Source: Piromyces finnis (taxonomy: Eukaryota > Neocallimastigomycota > Neocallimastigomycetes > Neocallimastigales > Neocallimastigaceae). From it: 64,000 bases of DNA. The DNA lies in contig MCFH01000024.1 of assembly GCA_002104945.1 (NCBI GenBank), forward strand, positions 434,001 through 498,000, read 5' to 3'. Below are positions 28,172 to 40,452 of the stretch, in pieces. The notes under the pieces are model-generated. The model was not told the DNA's origin, made no database searches, and saw only the letters and a program-made list of their open reading frames with translations. The position numbers and the translations under genes were made by a program. Position 1 is the first letter of the stretch; each line of letters begins with the position of its first letter.

Positions 28172-29881
28172 ATTGATGTTTCACTACTCCACAATTTATT
28201 CATGAATATATAAATCAATAGAATTAATATGTAGTACAAATATATTAATAATTTAATATATAATAAATTAAAAGAATATTTGATAATATATTAATATTTC
28301 CTTAAAAATGATCCTTTTTAGAATTAATTAAAAAAAAATGACAAACAAAAAAATTTCATAATTAAAAATAAAAAAAATGACGAATAATTAAAAATGAGAA
28401 ATAATTAAAAAAAATGGAATAAAAAAAAAAAAAAAGTAATTTTTTAATTAAAAAATTAATTAATAAATATTTTTAAATTGAAGATGAGGATGGTCATTAA
28501 AAAAAAAAAAATTAAATGAAACATTTGAAACAATTAAAATGGAGAAATTTGAAATTTTAAAAAAAATAATTAAAATAACAATTGTAAGGAAAAAAAAAAA
28601 GGTAAATGGGCGTAATGACTAAAGAACTATTTCCTGTAAAGAATTTGAAAAAAAAAATGACATTGAAAATTAAAAAAAAAAAGATACTTTTAAATTTACA
28701 TATCCTAACCCATTTAGAGAATTTATGGTTAAAGAAATAATTTGGAAACACACAATTTTTAAAACACAAAAAATTAAAAAAACCAATGGAACACTTTTTT
28801 TTTTAAAAAAAAAAAAAAAAATTAATAGAATTAAAATCAATCAATACATTTTAAAAAAAAAAAAGTCAATTTTAATCTTTACATTTTAATGAAATTTAAG
28901 AATAAAAGTAATAGTATTTTATTAATATTTTAAATATAAAATGGAATAAAAAGATAAATTGGATAAAATAAATGGAGATAGAATATTAGTGAGAATTAAG
29001 GTTAAAATTTTTAAAACTAAATCTATAATTAAAAAGAAAAAGGCAATATTATAAAATTTTAAAAGAAACATTAGATAAATGGACAAAATTAATATAGGAT
29101 AAAAGAAAAAGTGGTCAATGAATGAAATAAAAAAAAATATTATTTTTTGCAATAATTATTTTTATTACAATATGTTTTTATTATTAATGAAATTTTAAAT
29201 TTAAGAATGACGAAAAAAAAAAAGTTTTTAAAAGGCAGGTAAATATAGAAATAAATCTTTAATAGACCATGGATTTAAAAACAAAATAGTACAGTAATAG
29301 TGACGTTAGAATATTTTTTACACGAGTGTATAGTCCCATTAATTTTGAAAAAAAGGTTTAGGTAAATGTTTCATTTGATTTAATTTTGTTGTTAGCTTAA
29401 CCATTTTATTTTGAAAAAGAAAAGAAAATCATATTAAAATGACGTTAAAAACATTTTGGAAACTTTAATTGTTACACAAAATTTTATTTTGGCATTTAAA
29501 ACTAGCAAAGAGAAAACAATACACATCTCTATAAAAGGAAATATATATATAAAAAACATACCAAATTAATAAGAAAGAAAAGGTATGACAAAATACAACA
29601 TTATAAAGGTATTTTTTTTTTTATTCTTTTATTTTTGATATTTTTTTTTTTGGTGTGTGTGTGTATATATATGTTTCTATAAAAAAAAACTTTTTGAATA
29701 ATTGGTAAATTGAAAAAAAAAATAATAGATATAAATATTAAAAAAAAAAGGATCAATGATACCACATTGTTTTGTTTGTTTAGTAAACTATATCTATTCT
29801 TTTGCAAAGAAAAAAGGTAGGTAGGTATTGAATTAAGAGAGAGTGGGTGAAATTTTGTATTGGGTGATAGGGGAATCCTAT
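24507..29881. other. Intergenic AT desert (5.4 kb)
   Basis: Contains the kinase promoter side and the 3' side of cyclophilin 40. It holds many T-run/A-run pairs, short ATC repeats (about 27026-27043), TTTA repeats (about 28145-28172) and clusters of TAATATATTA-like palindromes (25690-26150 and 28230-28290). A Lys-rich open frame of 100 codons at 26154-26456 (+) exists but has no recognisable domain and a composition expected of A-rich noise. No gene is supported. Confidence 0.55.
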
Positions 29882-30593
29882 TTAAGAGAATAATTTAGCA
29901 TACATGGCTTTTTCTTTCTTGGCTTGTTGTTGAATCTTGTAGTTGACAAGCTTAATAGCATTACTAATAGCCTTATCACTACCATTAAGTAATTCATTAG
30001 CCTTGGTGTAATCTTCTAAAGCTTCCTTAAAGTTATTAATACTTTCATTGGCTTGACCTCTACGGTAGTAGGATTTAGCCTTGAGAGCAACAGTAGAAGT
30101 TTCATGATCAATAATAGCATTACAATTTTCAATGACATCAGAACTCTTTTTTAATTTTAAGTAGGCAGCAGCAATGTTGGAATAAAGAACCATTCTAAAG
30201 TTATCGAATTCATTCATTAATGGATGAGCTGGCTTTTCAGCAGTTGGTTCTTCAAATAAGTATTCCATAATGTATCTCATGGACTATTATTATTTGAAAA
30301 TGGGATAAAGTAAATGGAAACAAATTAAAAATTGAGATTGTTGTTGTTGTTGTTGTTGGTATATGGAAATTCCATAGTAATGATATATTAAAAGAGTTGT
30401 TATTGTTGTTGTTATTGGTAAATAGAAATTTCATAGTAATGGTATATTAAAAGAGTTGTTATTGTTGTTATTGTTGTTGTTGTTGGTAAATGGAAATTCC
30501 ATAGTAATGGTATATTAAAAGAGTTGTTATTGTTGTTATTGTTGTTGTTGGTAAATAGAAATTCCATAGTAATGGTATATTAAAAGAGTTGTT

Positions 30594-30629
<36 letters not shown>

Positions 30630-32206
30630 GGTAAATAGAAATTTCATAGTAATGGTATATTAAATAGATTTATATATTATGATGACAATCCAATAGAATT
30701 GAAAAAAAAAATTAATCTATTAATATATTAATCTAGTTTTAGGAATTAAATATTATTTAATAACGAGTTTACCTTTTTGTACTTTTTAATAGCCTTGGCA
30801 TATTCACCAGCCTTGAATAATTCATTACCATTGGCCTTAACCTTGATAGCAATTTCGTGTAAGTTTTCTGGTTCCTTGTCACCATCATAATCCTCTGTTG
30901 AAATAATATACAATAGATAGATGATAGGTTGAAAATAGGTATATATGGTATATATATATTTTTTATCATTAAATAGTCAATGGATATTTAATTGAAGGTT
31001 AGAATTGGAGGTTGTTTTTTTTTTTTAAAAAAAAAAGTTATAAAGTTCTATTTTATTATTCTTTTTTTATTTTTGCACTTTTTACCTGGCCAGTCTGGAA
31101 CACCATCACTTTCATCTTCACCACAACCCATATCTGGAGTCCAAACACCACAATCACTAATAACACAATCCTTATCTGGTCTGTCACTAGAGTTGGTGGA
31201 TTGGTTTTCAATTTCTCTAACAACACTCATACCCTTAATAACTTTACCGAAAACAACATGTTTTCCATCTAAATGTGGAGTTTTAGTAGTAGTAATAAAG
31301 AATTGAGAACCATTGGTGTTCTTACCAGCATTAGCCATAGATAAGAGACCTTCAGATTCGTGTTTCTTTTCAAAGTTTTCATCTAAAAAATTTTTAAATT
31401 GCGTATTTTTTTTAAAAAAAAATATTTTAGAATATAACTATTTTATAAATAATTTAAATTTTTTTCAATTTTGAAATGAATGAATAATAAAATTTATATA
31501 ATGACCAATATCAGATAATATATTTAAAATTTATTTTGTTTTATTATAATTTATTTTGGGAGGGTTTTTTTTTTTTTACCTTCAAACTTTTCACCATAAA
31601 TAGATTCACCACCAGTACCATTAAAGTTGGTGAAATCACCACCTTGAATCATAAAGTTCTTAATAACTCTGTGGAAAATACTACCCTTGTAACAAAGTGG
31701 AATACCAGAAATTGGACTGTTACCCTTTTCACCTATTTAAAAGTTAAATGAGGAGGATTAACAATATATTTATAGTTATTAAAATGGATAATAAATTAAT
31801 AATAAATTATTAATAATAATAATAATATATCGGTTTTATTACTAATTATTATTAATTTATTACCAATTTATTATTGTTGATTTCTTTAAAAAATATAACT
31901 TACCAGTACAAAGAGCCTTGAAGTTAGCACAAGTCTTTGGAACTACATCATCGAATAATTCCATAACAATTCTTCCTTCTATTAAACATTAATATAAAAA
32001 TAGTAATAATAATTTTATATTAATAATGATACATTTTATCATATCATTGATTTATTATAAAGTTTAAAATTGAAAATTATTTTCTTTAGTACTTTTCAAT
32101 TTTTTTTTTTTAAAAAAATTTATTTAAAAAAAATATATATATATAATATTTTACCATTTTCACCACCAATAGTGATATCGAAAAATACAGTAGAGTGTTC
32201 AGTCAT
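29882..32206 (-). CDS. CPR6: Cyclophilin 40 (PPIase-TPR co-chaperone)
   Basis: Peptidyl-prolyl isomerase with a C-terminal TPR domain, an Hsp90 co-chaperone family. 366 aa (yeast Cpr6 371, human 370) in six exons (transcript order): 32206-32155, 31978-31904, 31732-31580, 31382-31086, 30894-30773, 30283-29882, phases closed. The PPIase domain (about 7-180) has [20 protein letters not shown] (catalytic Arg about 64), [17 protein letters not shown] and [14 protein letters not shown]. The His where cyclophilin A has Trp121 is typical of Cyp40 and is linked in that family to weak cyclosporin binding. TPR motifs follow from about residue 210 ([59 protein letters not shown]). The fifth intron holds a minisatellite. 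It is divergent from TRS23. Confidence 0.97.
30336..30666. repeat. Minisatellite in the cyclophilin 40 intron
   Basis: Five imperfect copies of a unit whose core runs from GGTAAATAGAAATTCCATAG through AATGGTATATTAAAAGAG, each followed by a variable TTG/TTA trinucleotide tail. Copies start near 30358, 30417, 30485, 30550 and 30630. The spacing grows from 59 to 80 bp as the TTG tail lengthens. The array fills most of the 489-nt intron between the last two coding exons. Confidence 0.93.
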
Positions 32207-33154
32207 TTTTAAATGGTTCTAAAAATTATTATTTAATCTATACTTTAGGAAGTTGAAAAAAAAAAAAAAATAAAAAATTTATTTTATTTTCAGCTGGTGG
32301 AAAGGCATAGAAATCAAAATTCCAATAGTTTTTTTCTTTAATTAAAAAAATTTTAATAATTAAAAAATGTATCAAATTACTTTAATTTATGTACAATACA
32401 CATAAAAAAATGTAATGAAAGAAAGGACAAAAAAATGGAATTAAAAAAAAAAAAAAAAAAAAAAGCAAAAAAGGGCAGAAGAAGGCAGAAGTAAAAGAAA
32501 TAGATTTATTAGTTTAATAAAAAGATTTTTAATACTATCATTATATCATTATTTTATTTAAATAAAAAGAAAAAAACTAAACAAGAATTGAATATAAAAT
32601 AATTTACAAAAAAAAAAAAAATCATTATATATAATATTTTTTTGTAATAATTATGGTAAAGATAAAACTTTAAATCCTTTTAACCTTTTTTTTTTTTTTC
32701 ATCATCAATTCTTATGGATTAGTATTAAAAAGAAATAGGTTTAAATGGTAATTGGGATGAAAGAAAAAGTAATGTATTAATTATGAAAGAAAGAAAAAAA
32801 AAAAAGAAAAAGAAAAATTATTAAAATGAAAAGATATCTAAAAAAAAGAATTATTCTTTATTTATAAAAGATATATTAATAAATAATGATTATTTTCATT
32901 ATTATTAATTATACATTTATCAAATTGAAGATAGATCAATGAATTTTTAATAAGGTAAAATGCACTTTTTATTGTTTTTTTTTTTTTTTTTTCGTATTAA
33001 AAAGTGTACTTTTTAAGCATTTATACCAAAATTTTAAAAAAAAAAAAAAATTTAATTAATAAAAAAAAAAACAAAATTTTTATATAGAAAAAAACTTTAA
33101 AAAAAATTTTTTTTTTCCCTTTGAAGAATTGTAATATAAAGAAAATAAAAAAAA
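32207..33154. other. Divergent promoter region, CPR6/TRS23
   Basis: 948 bp shared by two divergent genes. It is AT-rich, with A runs (about 32446-32463) and a 13-bp inverted repeat with 11 matches (arms 32961-32973 and 32996-33008). The arms contain TGCACTTTTTATT and ATTAAAAAGTGTA around a T-run. Real promoter elements cannot be assigned. Confidence 0.5.
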
Positions 33155-34171
33155 ATGACCATATCATCTTTAATGATTATTAACAAAGCCGGTGGTTTAA
33201 TATACCAAAAAGGTTTTGCTTCAACACCTTCAAAACTTGATAGTAATGAATATTTAGTATTGGCAGGAACATTCCATGGGTAAACTATTCAAAAAAAGAT
33301 AAACAAAGAAATAAAACAAAAATAAAAATAGTAAAAAAAAAAAAGAAAGAAAGAAAATTATATCCTTGTGTATATAAAGAAATAATAATAATAAAAAAAA
33401 ACAAAATATATGTATATATATAAGAAAAAAGAAAATAATGTTTCATTTTTAAATAGAGAGAAAAAGGAACTCTTTATTTTTTATTAATTTATTTATTTAT
33501 ATCAATTCATATTAAAATTATTTTAAATAATCATTTTTTTAGTGTTCATACTATTTCAACAAGAATTGCACCAGTTCCATCTTCTGGCATTGAAGTTATT
33601 GAAGCTAGTACTTTCAAACTTCATTGTTTCCAAACTCAAACTGGTATATCAATATAATATTCATTTTATGAAATAAAGAAATATATATATTATAAAATTC
33701 TAACTATATTTATAAATATATATAAATATATAAATATATATATGTGTATATTATTTATTATTATTATTATATTTATAACTATACTTAAACTACTACTACT
33801 ACTACAATAATAATAATAAACTATCTTTTAACATTAATCTACGTTTAAAAATATTGGAAATATGGATAAAAAAAAACTAAACAAAATATATAATATACAA
33901 TAAATTTTATATTAAAAACAAACAAACAAACAAACAAATAAATAATAAAATCAAAAAATCATTATATAAAAAAAAATAAAAAGGTACTAAATTTATTATG
34001 ACTACCGATCCAGAGCATTCTCGTGTAGAACTTCATTTAAAGAAAATATATGAAATTTATTCAGATTATGTTATGAAAAATCCATTTTATACCCCAGAAA
34101 TGCCAATTCGTTGTGAACTTTTTGATGTTAATGTATTACGTTATATAAAGGGTGTTAACGAATCACCATAA
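33155..34171 (+). CDS. TRS23: TRAPP subunit Trs23/TRAPPC4 (short form)
   Basis: Sybindin-type longin-fold subunit of the TRAPP tethering complexes that activate Ypt1/Rab1. 137 aa in three exons: 33155-33279, 33543-33643 and 33984-34171, phases 2 and 1 closed. Signatures: [16 protein letters not shown] at the N-terminus, [52 protein letters not shown] and [12 protein letters not shown]. These match TRAPPC4 rather than TRAPPC1/Bet5. Human and yeast proteins are 219 aa. The difference is an insertion absent here: the chain goes from GGLIYQ almost directly to [18 protein letters not shown], so the PDZ-like or middle insert of the longer forms is lacking. The introns are 263 and 340 nt of AT-rich sequence. 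Confidence 0.94.
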
Positions 34172-34667
34172 ACGAAGCAGCTCTATATAAACAAACATTA
34201 AACTAATAGAATTAAAAAAAAAAAAAACATAATAATATAATAATATTTCATCTTAAAAGAAACAAACAAACATATACTTGTGTTATATATATATATATTT
34301 TTAAAAAAAAAACATCTCATATCCACATTATATTAATAATATTAAAGATTCCCACATATTTTTTAAAATATCACTCACTCTCAATAATAAAAGTGTAAAA
34401 ATAATAATAAATAAAAATATTAAAATTCATTAAATAAAAATATTCACAAATTTACTAATTACAATAATAACAATAATAATAATAATAATAATAATAAAAA
34501 ACTATATATATCGGTTTTATTATTATTTATTGGTAGTAAAAAAAAAAAAGGAAACAAATAGCAAGAATTATTTTGAAATGAAATTTTTAAATTTGTTTTC
34601 CAATATTATATTATAAACATTAAAACATTAGAATATAAATAAAAAGGGTATTTATTTAAAATAGTTT
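34172..34667. other. Intergenic, convergent 3' ends
   Basis: TRS23 downstream region with an (AAT)n run near 34466-34497. No gene was recognised. Confidence 0.55.
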
Positions 34668-36338
34668 TTATTGAATTTTAAATGATTTACAACGATATAA
34701 ATTGAAAATAGTAGTAGTATTTGATAGATATGTTACTCTTAAGATAACAAAAGGTGGTAATTTTTGTTTTTTAAATTTTCTTTCTATTTTCTATAATAAT
34801 GATATTATAGGAATTGGTATACAAGTGTCATGATATAGACTATTAATGAAATTTTAAATAGTAAAAATATTCCTTGCAATATGGCCTTTTTATTATTTTT
34901 CTAAATCCATTAGTAAAAAATACAATAAACCCCCCAAATAAATAGAATGATTAGTATAAATATAATTATAATTATTATTTTTTTACTTAAAAAAAACAAT
35001 ACATACAATATTTAAATTATTATTGATTTTTAAATATTCATATTTATTGAGGATTAAATTATTTTGTTTTTGATGATAGTCATTACTTTTATTCATAAAT
35101 ATATTTCTTAAATTATCCCATTCTTCTATTGACTCGTTTAACTAGATTGTTGTTTGTTGTTTTTTAAAAAAGAAAAAAGTATTTTTATTTTAATCAAATA
35201 GCGTATGCGTATATAGGTATATATAATTATTATTTTATATTTTTATGTATTTTATTTTTAGGATAAATACTTTATTAGAAAAATTATTTGAGATTTCTTG
35301 AATATTATTTTTTTCTTTTTGGATTAATTCCATATTTTCTTGACCTTCTTTTGATAATGTTTCACTATTTTTTTTTTTTTTTTTTTTTTTTTTTTGAATT
35401 AATAATAATAAAAAATAATAATTAAAAAAAATAGTTCTTTTTTTTTTTTATAGGAATAACGTTAATAATCAATTATTTTCTTTTTTTACTTTGTAATATT
35501 TTTTATTCTACAATTATGGTCCAAGTTTTTAAAATATTTTTTCATCTTTTTTTATTTTGTTTGTTTGTTTTAAAATATAAAAAAAAAAAAAAAAAAAAAA
35601 ACTATTAGATTTCTTTATCTAATTCAAAATGTATCTTTTTTATCTTTTAGAGAGTTTTCATATAATACATTCTATTTAATAAATACCATATTACTACATA
35701 TTTTTGGATTGAATGTTGCATAAGCAAATTTATATTCTTTTATCATTTCTTTTCTTTTTTTTTTTTTTTTTTTTTCTTTCCTTAAATATGTATATATATA
35801 ATTATTACTTTTTTTTTTTTAAAAAAAATTAAAATAATAATATTAAAAAAAAAATTAAAAAATTAAAAAATTTTAAAATAATTATTTTACTTTTTAAAAC
35901 TTTAATTCATATTCTTTTTAATCTTTTAATTTTGTATTTAAACGAGAAAAACCTTTTTTTTTTTATTTCTCTATTAATAAATTTATTTATTAAAAAAAAG
36001 AAATATCTATTAACATTTTATGTATTAATAAGTTATTTTGTATAAAGATAATCACTTGGTTTATGTTTATAGAGAATTATCTAATAATAGCTCTTACTTT
36101 TTTTTTTTCCTTTTCATTTAAATTACTTTGTAATAATAATAAATTATAATAACCATATAATATATTTTTTATTTAAAATATTAAAAAAGAAAGAATAAAT
36201 AAAAGAAAATACATTTACACGATTTTACTTTTCTTAAAAAAATACTATCAATTTATTTATTTTTTTTTTTTTTTTAAAAAATAATCTATTTTTAAAAATT
36301 TATCTATATCATATCTATACTATCTACCATCCTATTAC

Positions 36339-36372
<34 letters not shown>

Positions 36373-36499
36373 CAATATAGACAATACCTATAATCCTATA
36401 ATCCTATACTCATAACAACATCGTATATTTGACCATTTTTACTTTGGTAGGATGTCCATTTTTAAAGTCAATGGTATGTTGATGGTTAGATTGAGACAT
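34668..36499 (-). pseudogene. Unrecognised coiled-coil gene, probably eroding
   Basis: The 3' half has exons that splice cleanly in phase 0: 35364-35271 (ETLSKEGQENMELIQKEKNN, then IQEISNNFSNK), 35141-35007 (LNESIEEWDNLRNIFMNKSN and on to KINNNLNI), 34900-34841 (KNNKKAILQGIFLLFKIS; the GTCTAT donor is non-standard) and 34790-34668 (KIERKFKKQKLPPFVILRVT to a TAA). An N-terminal exon may be 36499-36443 (MSQSNHQHTIDFKNGHPTK, then GTAAAA). Between them, near 35760-35590, EYKFAYATFNPKICSNM and NVLYENSLKDKKDTF read in one frame but are broken by a stop and a probable one-base shift. The chain is polar, helical and coiled-coil-like. I do not recognise the family. Either there are introns I cannot place or the gene is decaying. 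Confidence 0.4.
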
Positions 36500-38225
36500 T
36501 TTTTAAATGATAAAAAAATTTAATTTATTTTTGATCAGATGACTTTTTTTCATTTGGTATATCATCCATCAAAGGCACATTTAAATAGTACAAATTTTGA
36601 TAGCATATAATTTTTTTTTTAAAAAAAAAAAGAAATAAAGAATAATAATAAAACTGTAAATAAATGATTTATGCTATGTTAACTATTTAATTTCCTTTTT
36701 TTTTTTTTTTTTACTTATCATTAAATACAAAAAAAAAGAGAGTTTTTGGTAACGATGTTAGATATTGAAATATCTCGCCACTGAAATTATATTAATTTTA
36801 TCAGCCATTAAAATTGAAATTTATTAAATAATATTTATTTAAAATAATGGCATTATCATTTAATAAGCCACTATCATAATTTCTGTATAATGCAAAATTT
36901 ATTTGGATTGTTTATTTTTTTTAAACTTTTCTATTTTCCCATTCTAAAGGATGATTATTTAGTAGAAATGAAAAAAGTTTGAGTTTTAAATACCATTATC
37001 CTTTATAATAAACAAAATATATAATTAAAGCATCATAAAACAAAATCAACTGGAATGTATTATATATTAGAATTTATAAAAAAAAAAAAAAGTGAAACAA
37101 TTTGTTATCAAAACTCTTTTGGTTTTGATTTCGGTTTTGATGATAAAAAACCATTTAATTTTTTCTTTTTGATATCAAATAATAGGTGTAAAAAAAAAAA
37201 AGAAAAGAAAGGAAAGGAAAGGAAAAAAAGAAAAAGATAATTACGAATCATTCCTTTAAAACTTTTTTTTCCCTTTTAATATTATTATTATATTTAGGTA
37301 ATATTATAAAAAGTCAAATGATAATTTTATTATATTAAACTTTTTTTTTAATTAATTATTTTATTTTATTTTTTTATATTAAAATTGAATTGAATTGCAG
37401 CAATTTTTTTTATTTTAAATTTATTAAATGAATAATTAAATAAATATTTAAATAAATTTATTAATCTATTTAAATGAATAAACTAAAAAATAAAAACTTT
37501 TATCGATATATTTTATTTCATTTCATTTCATTTTTTTGAATAAACTTGCTGATTATAGCATCTATTATTTGTTATTTATTATATTATTTTATTATTTTTA
37601 TTTTTTTAAAAGGATTAATTTTAATTATTATTATTTATTAATTTATGTATTTTGTTATTTATTTTTTATTTTATTTTATTTTATTTTTATTTAATTAAAT
37701 AAATAAATAAAAAAAAATAATTTAATCTATTTAATATTAATTATATTATTATTATTAATCCATTTTTTGGCACAGTATGAAATATTAAAAAAAAATAAAT
37801 ATTAATTAAAAAAATAATAATAATAAAGAAAAAGTTTAAAAAAATAGTTTTTTTTTTTTTTTTTTTTTATTTTCTTTATTTCTGTTAAATAGTTAAATTT
37901 CACCTTTTTTTTTTCTTTTCGTTTTTACGTATAAAATAACGTTATACCTTTTTATTAATAATAATTCAAAGTATATATAAATATAAATATATTTTAAGAA
38001 AAAAAAAAAAAAAGAAATAATAATAAAAAGATTCTTTTTTAATAACCACCTTTTCTTTTTAATAATATATATATATATTTTAAAAAATATCATTCTTTTT
38101 ATCTATAATAGTAGAAAAAAAAAACCTATTAATACGCATTATACATTACTAAAAGAAAAAGACATTACTAAAACAAATAATATAAATAATAGACAACTTA
38201 TAATAATAAAATAATTAATATCAAC
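36500..38225. other. Intergenic, divergent
   Basis: AT-rich stretch up to the UBC8 start, with several T-run/A-run pairs and a short GAAAG-type repeat near 37200. No gene was recognised. An open frame at 37055-37240 with a Lys tail looks like chance. Confidence 0.5.
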
Positions 38226-38691
38226 ATGTCATCCCCAAGAAGAAGAATTGAAACTGATGTTATGAAACTGTAAGTTTTTTTTTTTATATATTCCCCTTAT
38301 TCATATATATATATTTATTAAAGAGCTAAAAGTAAAATAAAAAAATATTTCTATATATAAATATTTTCTTATGAATAAAATAAAAAGTCTTGGATTAATA
38401 AAACAGTTAAACCAATATAGTATATTATATTTTTTTATATACAAATGACTATTTTTTTTTATTCACAAGAAAAAGTTTGAATAGAAATAAGGGGAAAATA
38501 AAAAAAAAAAAGTTCTATTATATATATATTTTTTATTAGAATATTTATTAATATTGAAATATTAATCGTATATCAACGATATTTTTATTTAACATAAAAA
38601 GTTTAATGAGTGACTATGAAGTTACTTTAGTTAATGATAATATGCAAGAATTCTATGTTAGATTTCATGGTCCAAAAGATAGTAATTGATT

Positions 38692-38736
<45 letters not shown>

Positions 38737-39766
38737 TTTTTAAAAAAAAAAAAATATACACACACTCTTTATCCATTATTAAAAATGAATAAAAATAATA
38801 AATTTTATTGCTCTTTTATTTTTTATATATTATATTATTTCAAATATAAACGGTAAACTTAATATAATAAAATAATAATAATAACAATGATAATAAAATA
38901 ATTGAAACAAAAAAGCTCCATTCAATGGTGGTGTATGGAAAGTTCATGTTGAATTACCGGATCAATATCCATACAAGTCACCTTCTATCGGTTTCATGAA
39001 CAAAATTTTCCACCCAAATATTGACGAATTGTAAATGTTAAATATATATCTAAAAAAAAAATGGAAAAAAATTATATATATAATAGTATTATATGAAATA
39101 TAACAATAATAACACAATTTTATGAATATATATTTTTTTTTTAAAAAAAAATAATAGAAGTGGATCCGTCTGTTTAGATGTTATTAACCAAACTTGGTCA
39201 CCAATGTTCGGTAAATATCTATAATCAAAAAAAGAAAAATTTTTTTTTATAATTCCATCACTATTTATTATTAGACTTGGTAATAATTAATTATTAAATA
39301 AAATGCTTTTCATTTTTTTCCCTCTCCTATTATAATTATATATGTAATAGATATGGTCAATATTTTTGAAGCTTTCTTACCTCAACTTCTTAGATATCCT
39401 AATCCAACCGATCCATTAAATGGTGATGCTGCTGCTTTATTAATGCGTGAACCAACTGCTTATGAACAAAAAGTTAGAGGTAATAGGAAATAAAAAAAAA
39501 AATTTTTTTTTTTCACATTTAATATTAAATAAAATTATAAATGATATGATAATTTTATTCATAATGTATAATAGAATTAAATTAGTAGTATTACGAAGGA
39601 ATTAATTTATAATTAATTTTTATTTTTTACCATAAATAAAGAATATGTTTCCAAGTATGCTACCAAGGAAGCTGCTGATGCTGCTACTGATGATAGTGGA
39701 TCAGAAGATGATATGAGTTCATTAGATTCTTTCTCTGATGATGAAATAGGAACTATGGAATTATAA
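38226..39766 (+). CDS. UBC8: Ubiquitin-conjugating enzyme E2, Ubc8/UBE2H
   Basis: E2 of the Ubc8/UBE2H class; in yeast Ubc8 works with the GID E3 in gluconeogenic enzyme degradation. 181 aa (human UBE2H 183) in six exons: 38226-38269, 38602-38681, 38916-39030, 39158-39210, 39351-39479 and 39642-39766, all phases closed. Signatures: [16 protein letters not shown] start, [35 protein letters not shown] with HPN at 74-76, [17 protein letters not shown] with the catalytic Cys at 85, then [35 protein letters not shown] and [11 protein letters not shown]. The acidic, Ser-rich tail ends in IGTMEL, as human UBE2H ends in MEL. The start is the first ATG. Confidence 0.97.
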
Positions 39767-40452
39767 GAAAAAAAAAAAAAAGATAATGAATTTTAATATA
39801 TATGTATTTATATATATATGAATAGAAAATAATCCTTTTTTAATTATTTTGAAATTGTAATATTTTATTTTTATTTTCCTTTCCTTTTTATGTAAAAAAA
39901 TATAATATATAATATATAATATTTTAAACATAGCAACAACAAAATTCCATTATCTTCATCTATTATTCTTTTATATCTTTTAACAACAACCTCACCAAAA
40001 AAACAAACAAACAAACAAACAAACAAACAAAAAAAAAAACAAATATCTATTCTCTTTTTTTGAAAAAAATTTTTTTTTTTCAATTAATCATCTTAATAAA
40101 ATCTTTATTTTACAAAAAAAAAAAAAAAAGATTTTTTTTTATATATTATATTACATATTATATCTATTTTGAATGGTTGTTTGATCCACCAAAATGTATT
40201 TTTTCTTTTATATTTACAATAATTTTTTTTTTATAGACTTTCAACATGAATTGGGTATTATTAAATATATATAGATATATGATTTAATGGTAGTCGTACG
40301 GATATTATTATTAGTATTATTTCATGTTGAAATGTTGAATGGATCATTGTACCATTTTCATGTTGATGAATTTTTTTTTTTATTATTATCTCTTCTTCGC
40401 CCCCTTTTTAACTCTTTTATTATCCAATCTTTTTATCATCAAATACAATACC
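39767..40452. other. Intergenic between convergent genes
   Basis: 3' flanks of UBC8 (+) and the LRR gene (-). AT-rich with a CAAA/AAAC tandem near 40003-40030. No gene was recognised. Confidence 0.6.

Noticed and set aside
34668-36499. Assignment of the coiled-coil gene to CENP-H or a related kinetochore protein
   Set aside because: Only a loose resemblance of the AILQGIF segment; the diagnostic Gly-Val-Asn-Trp motif is absent.
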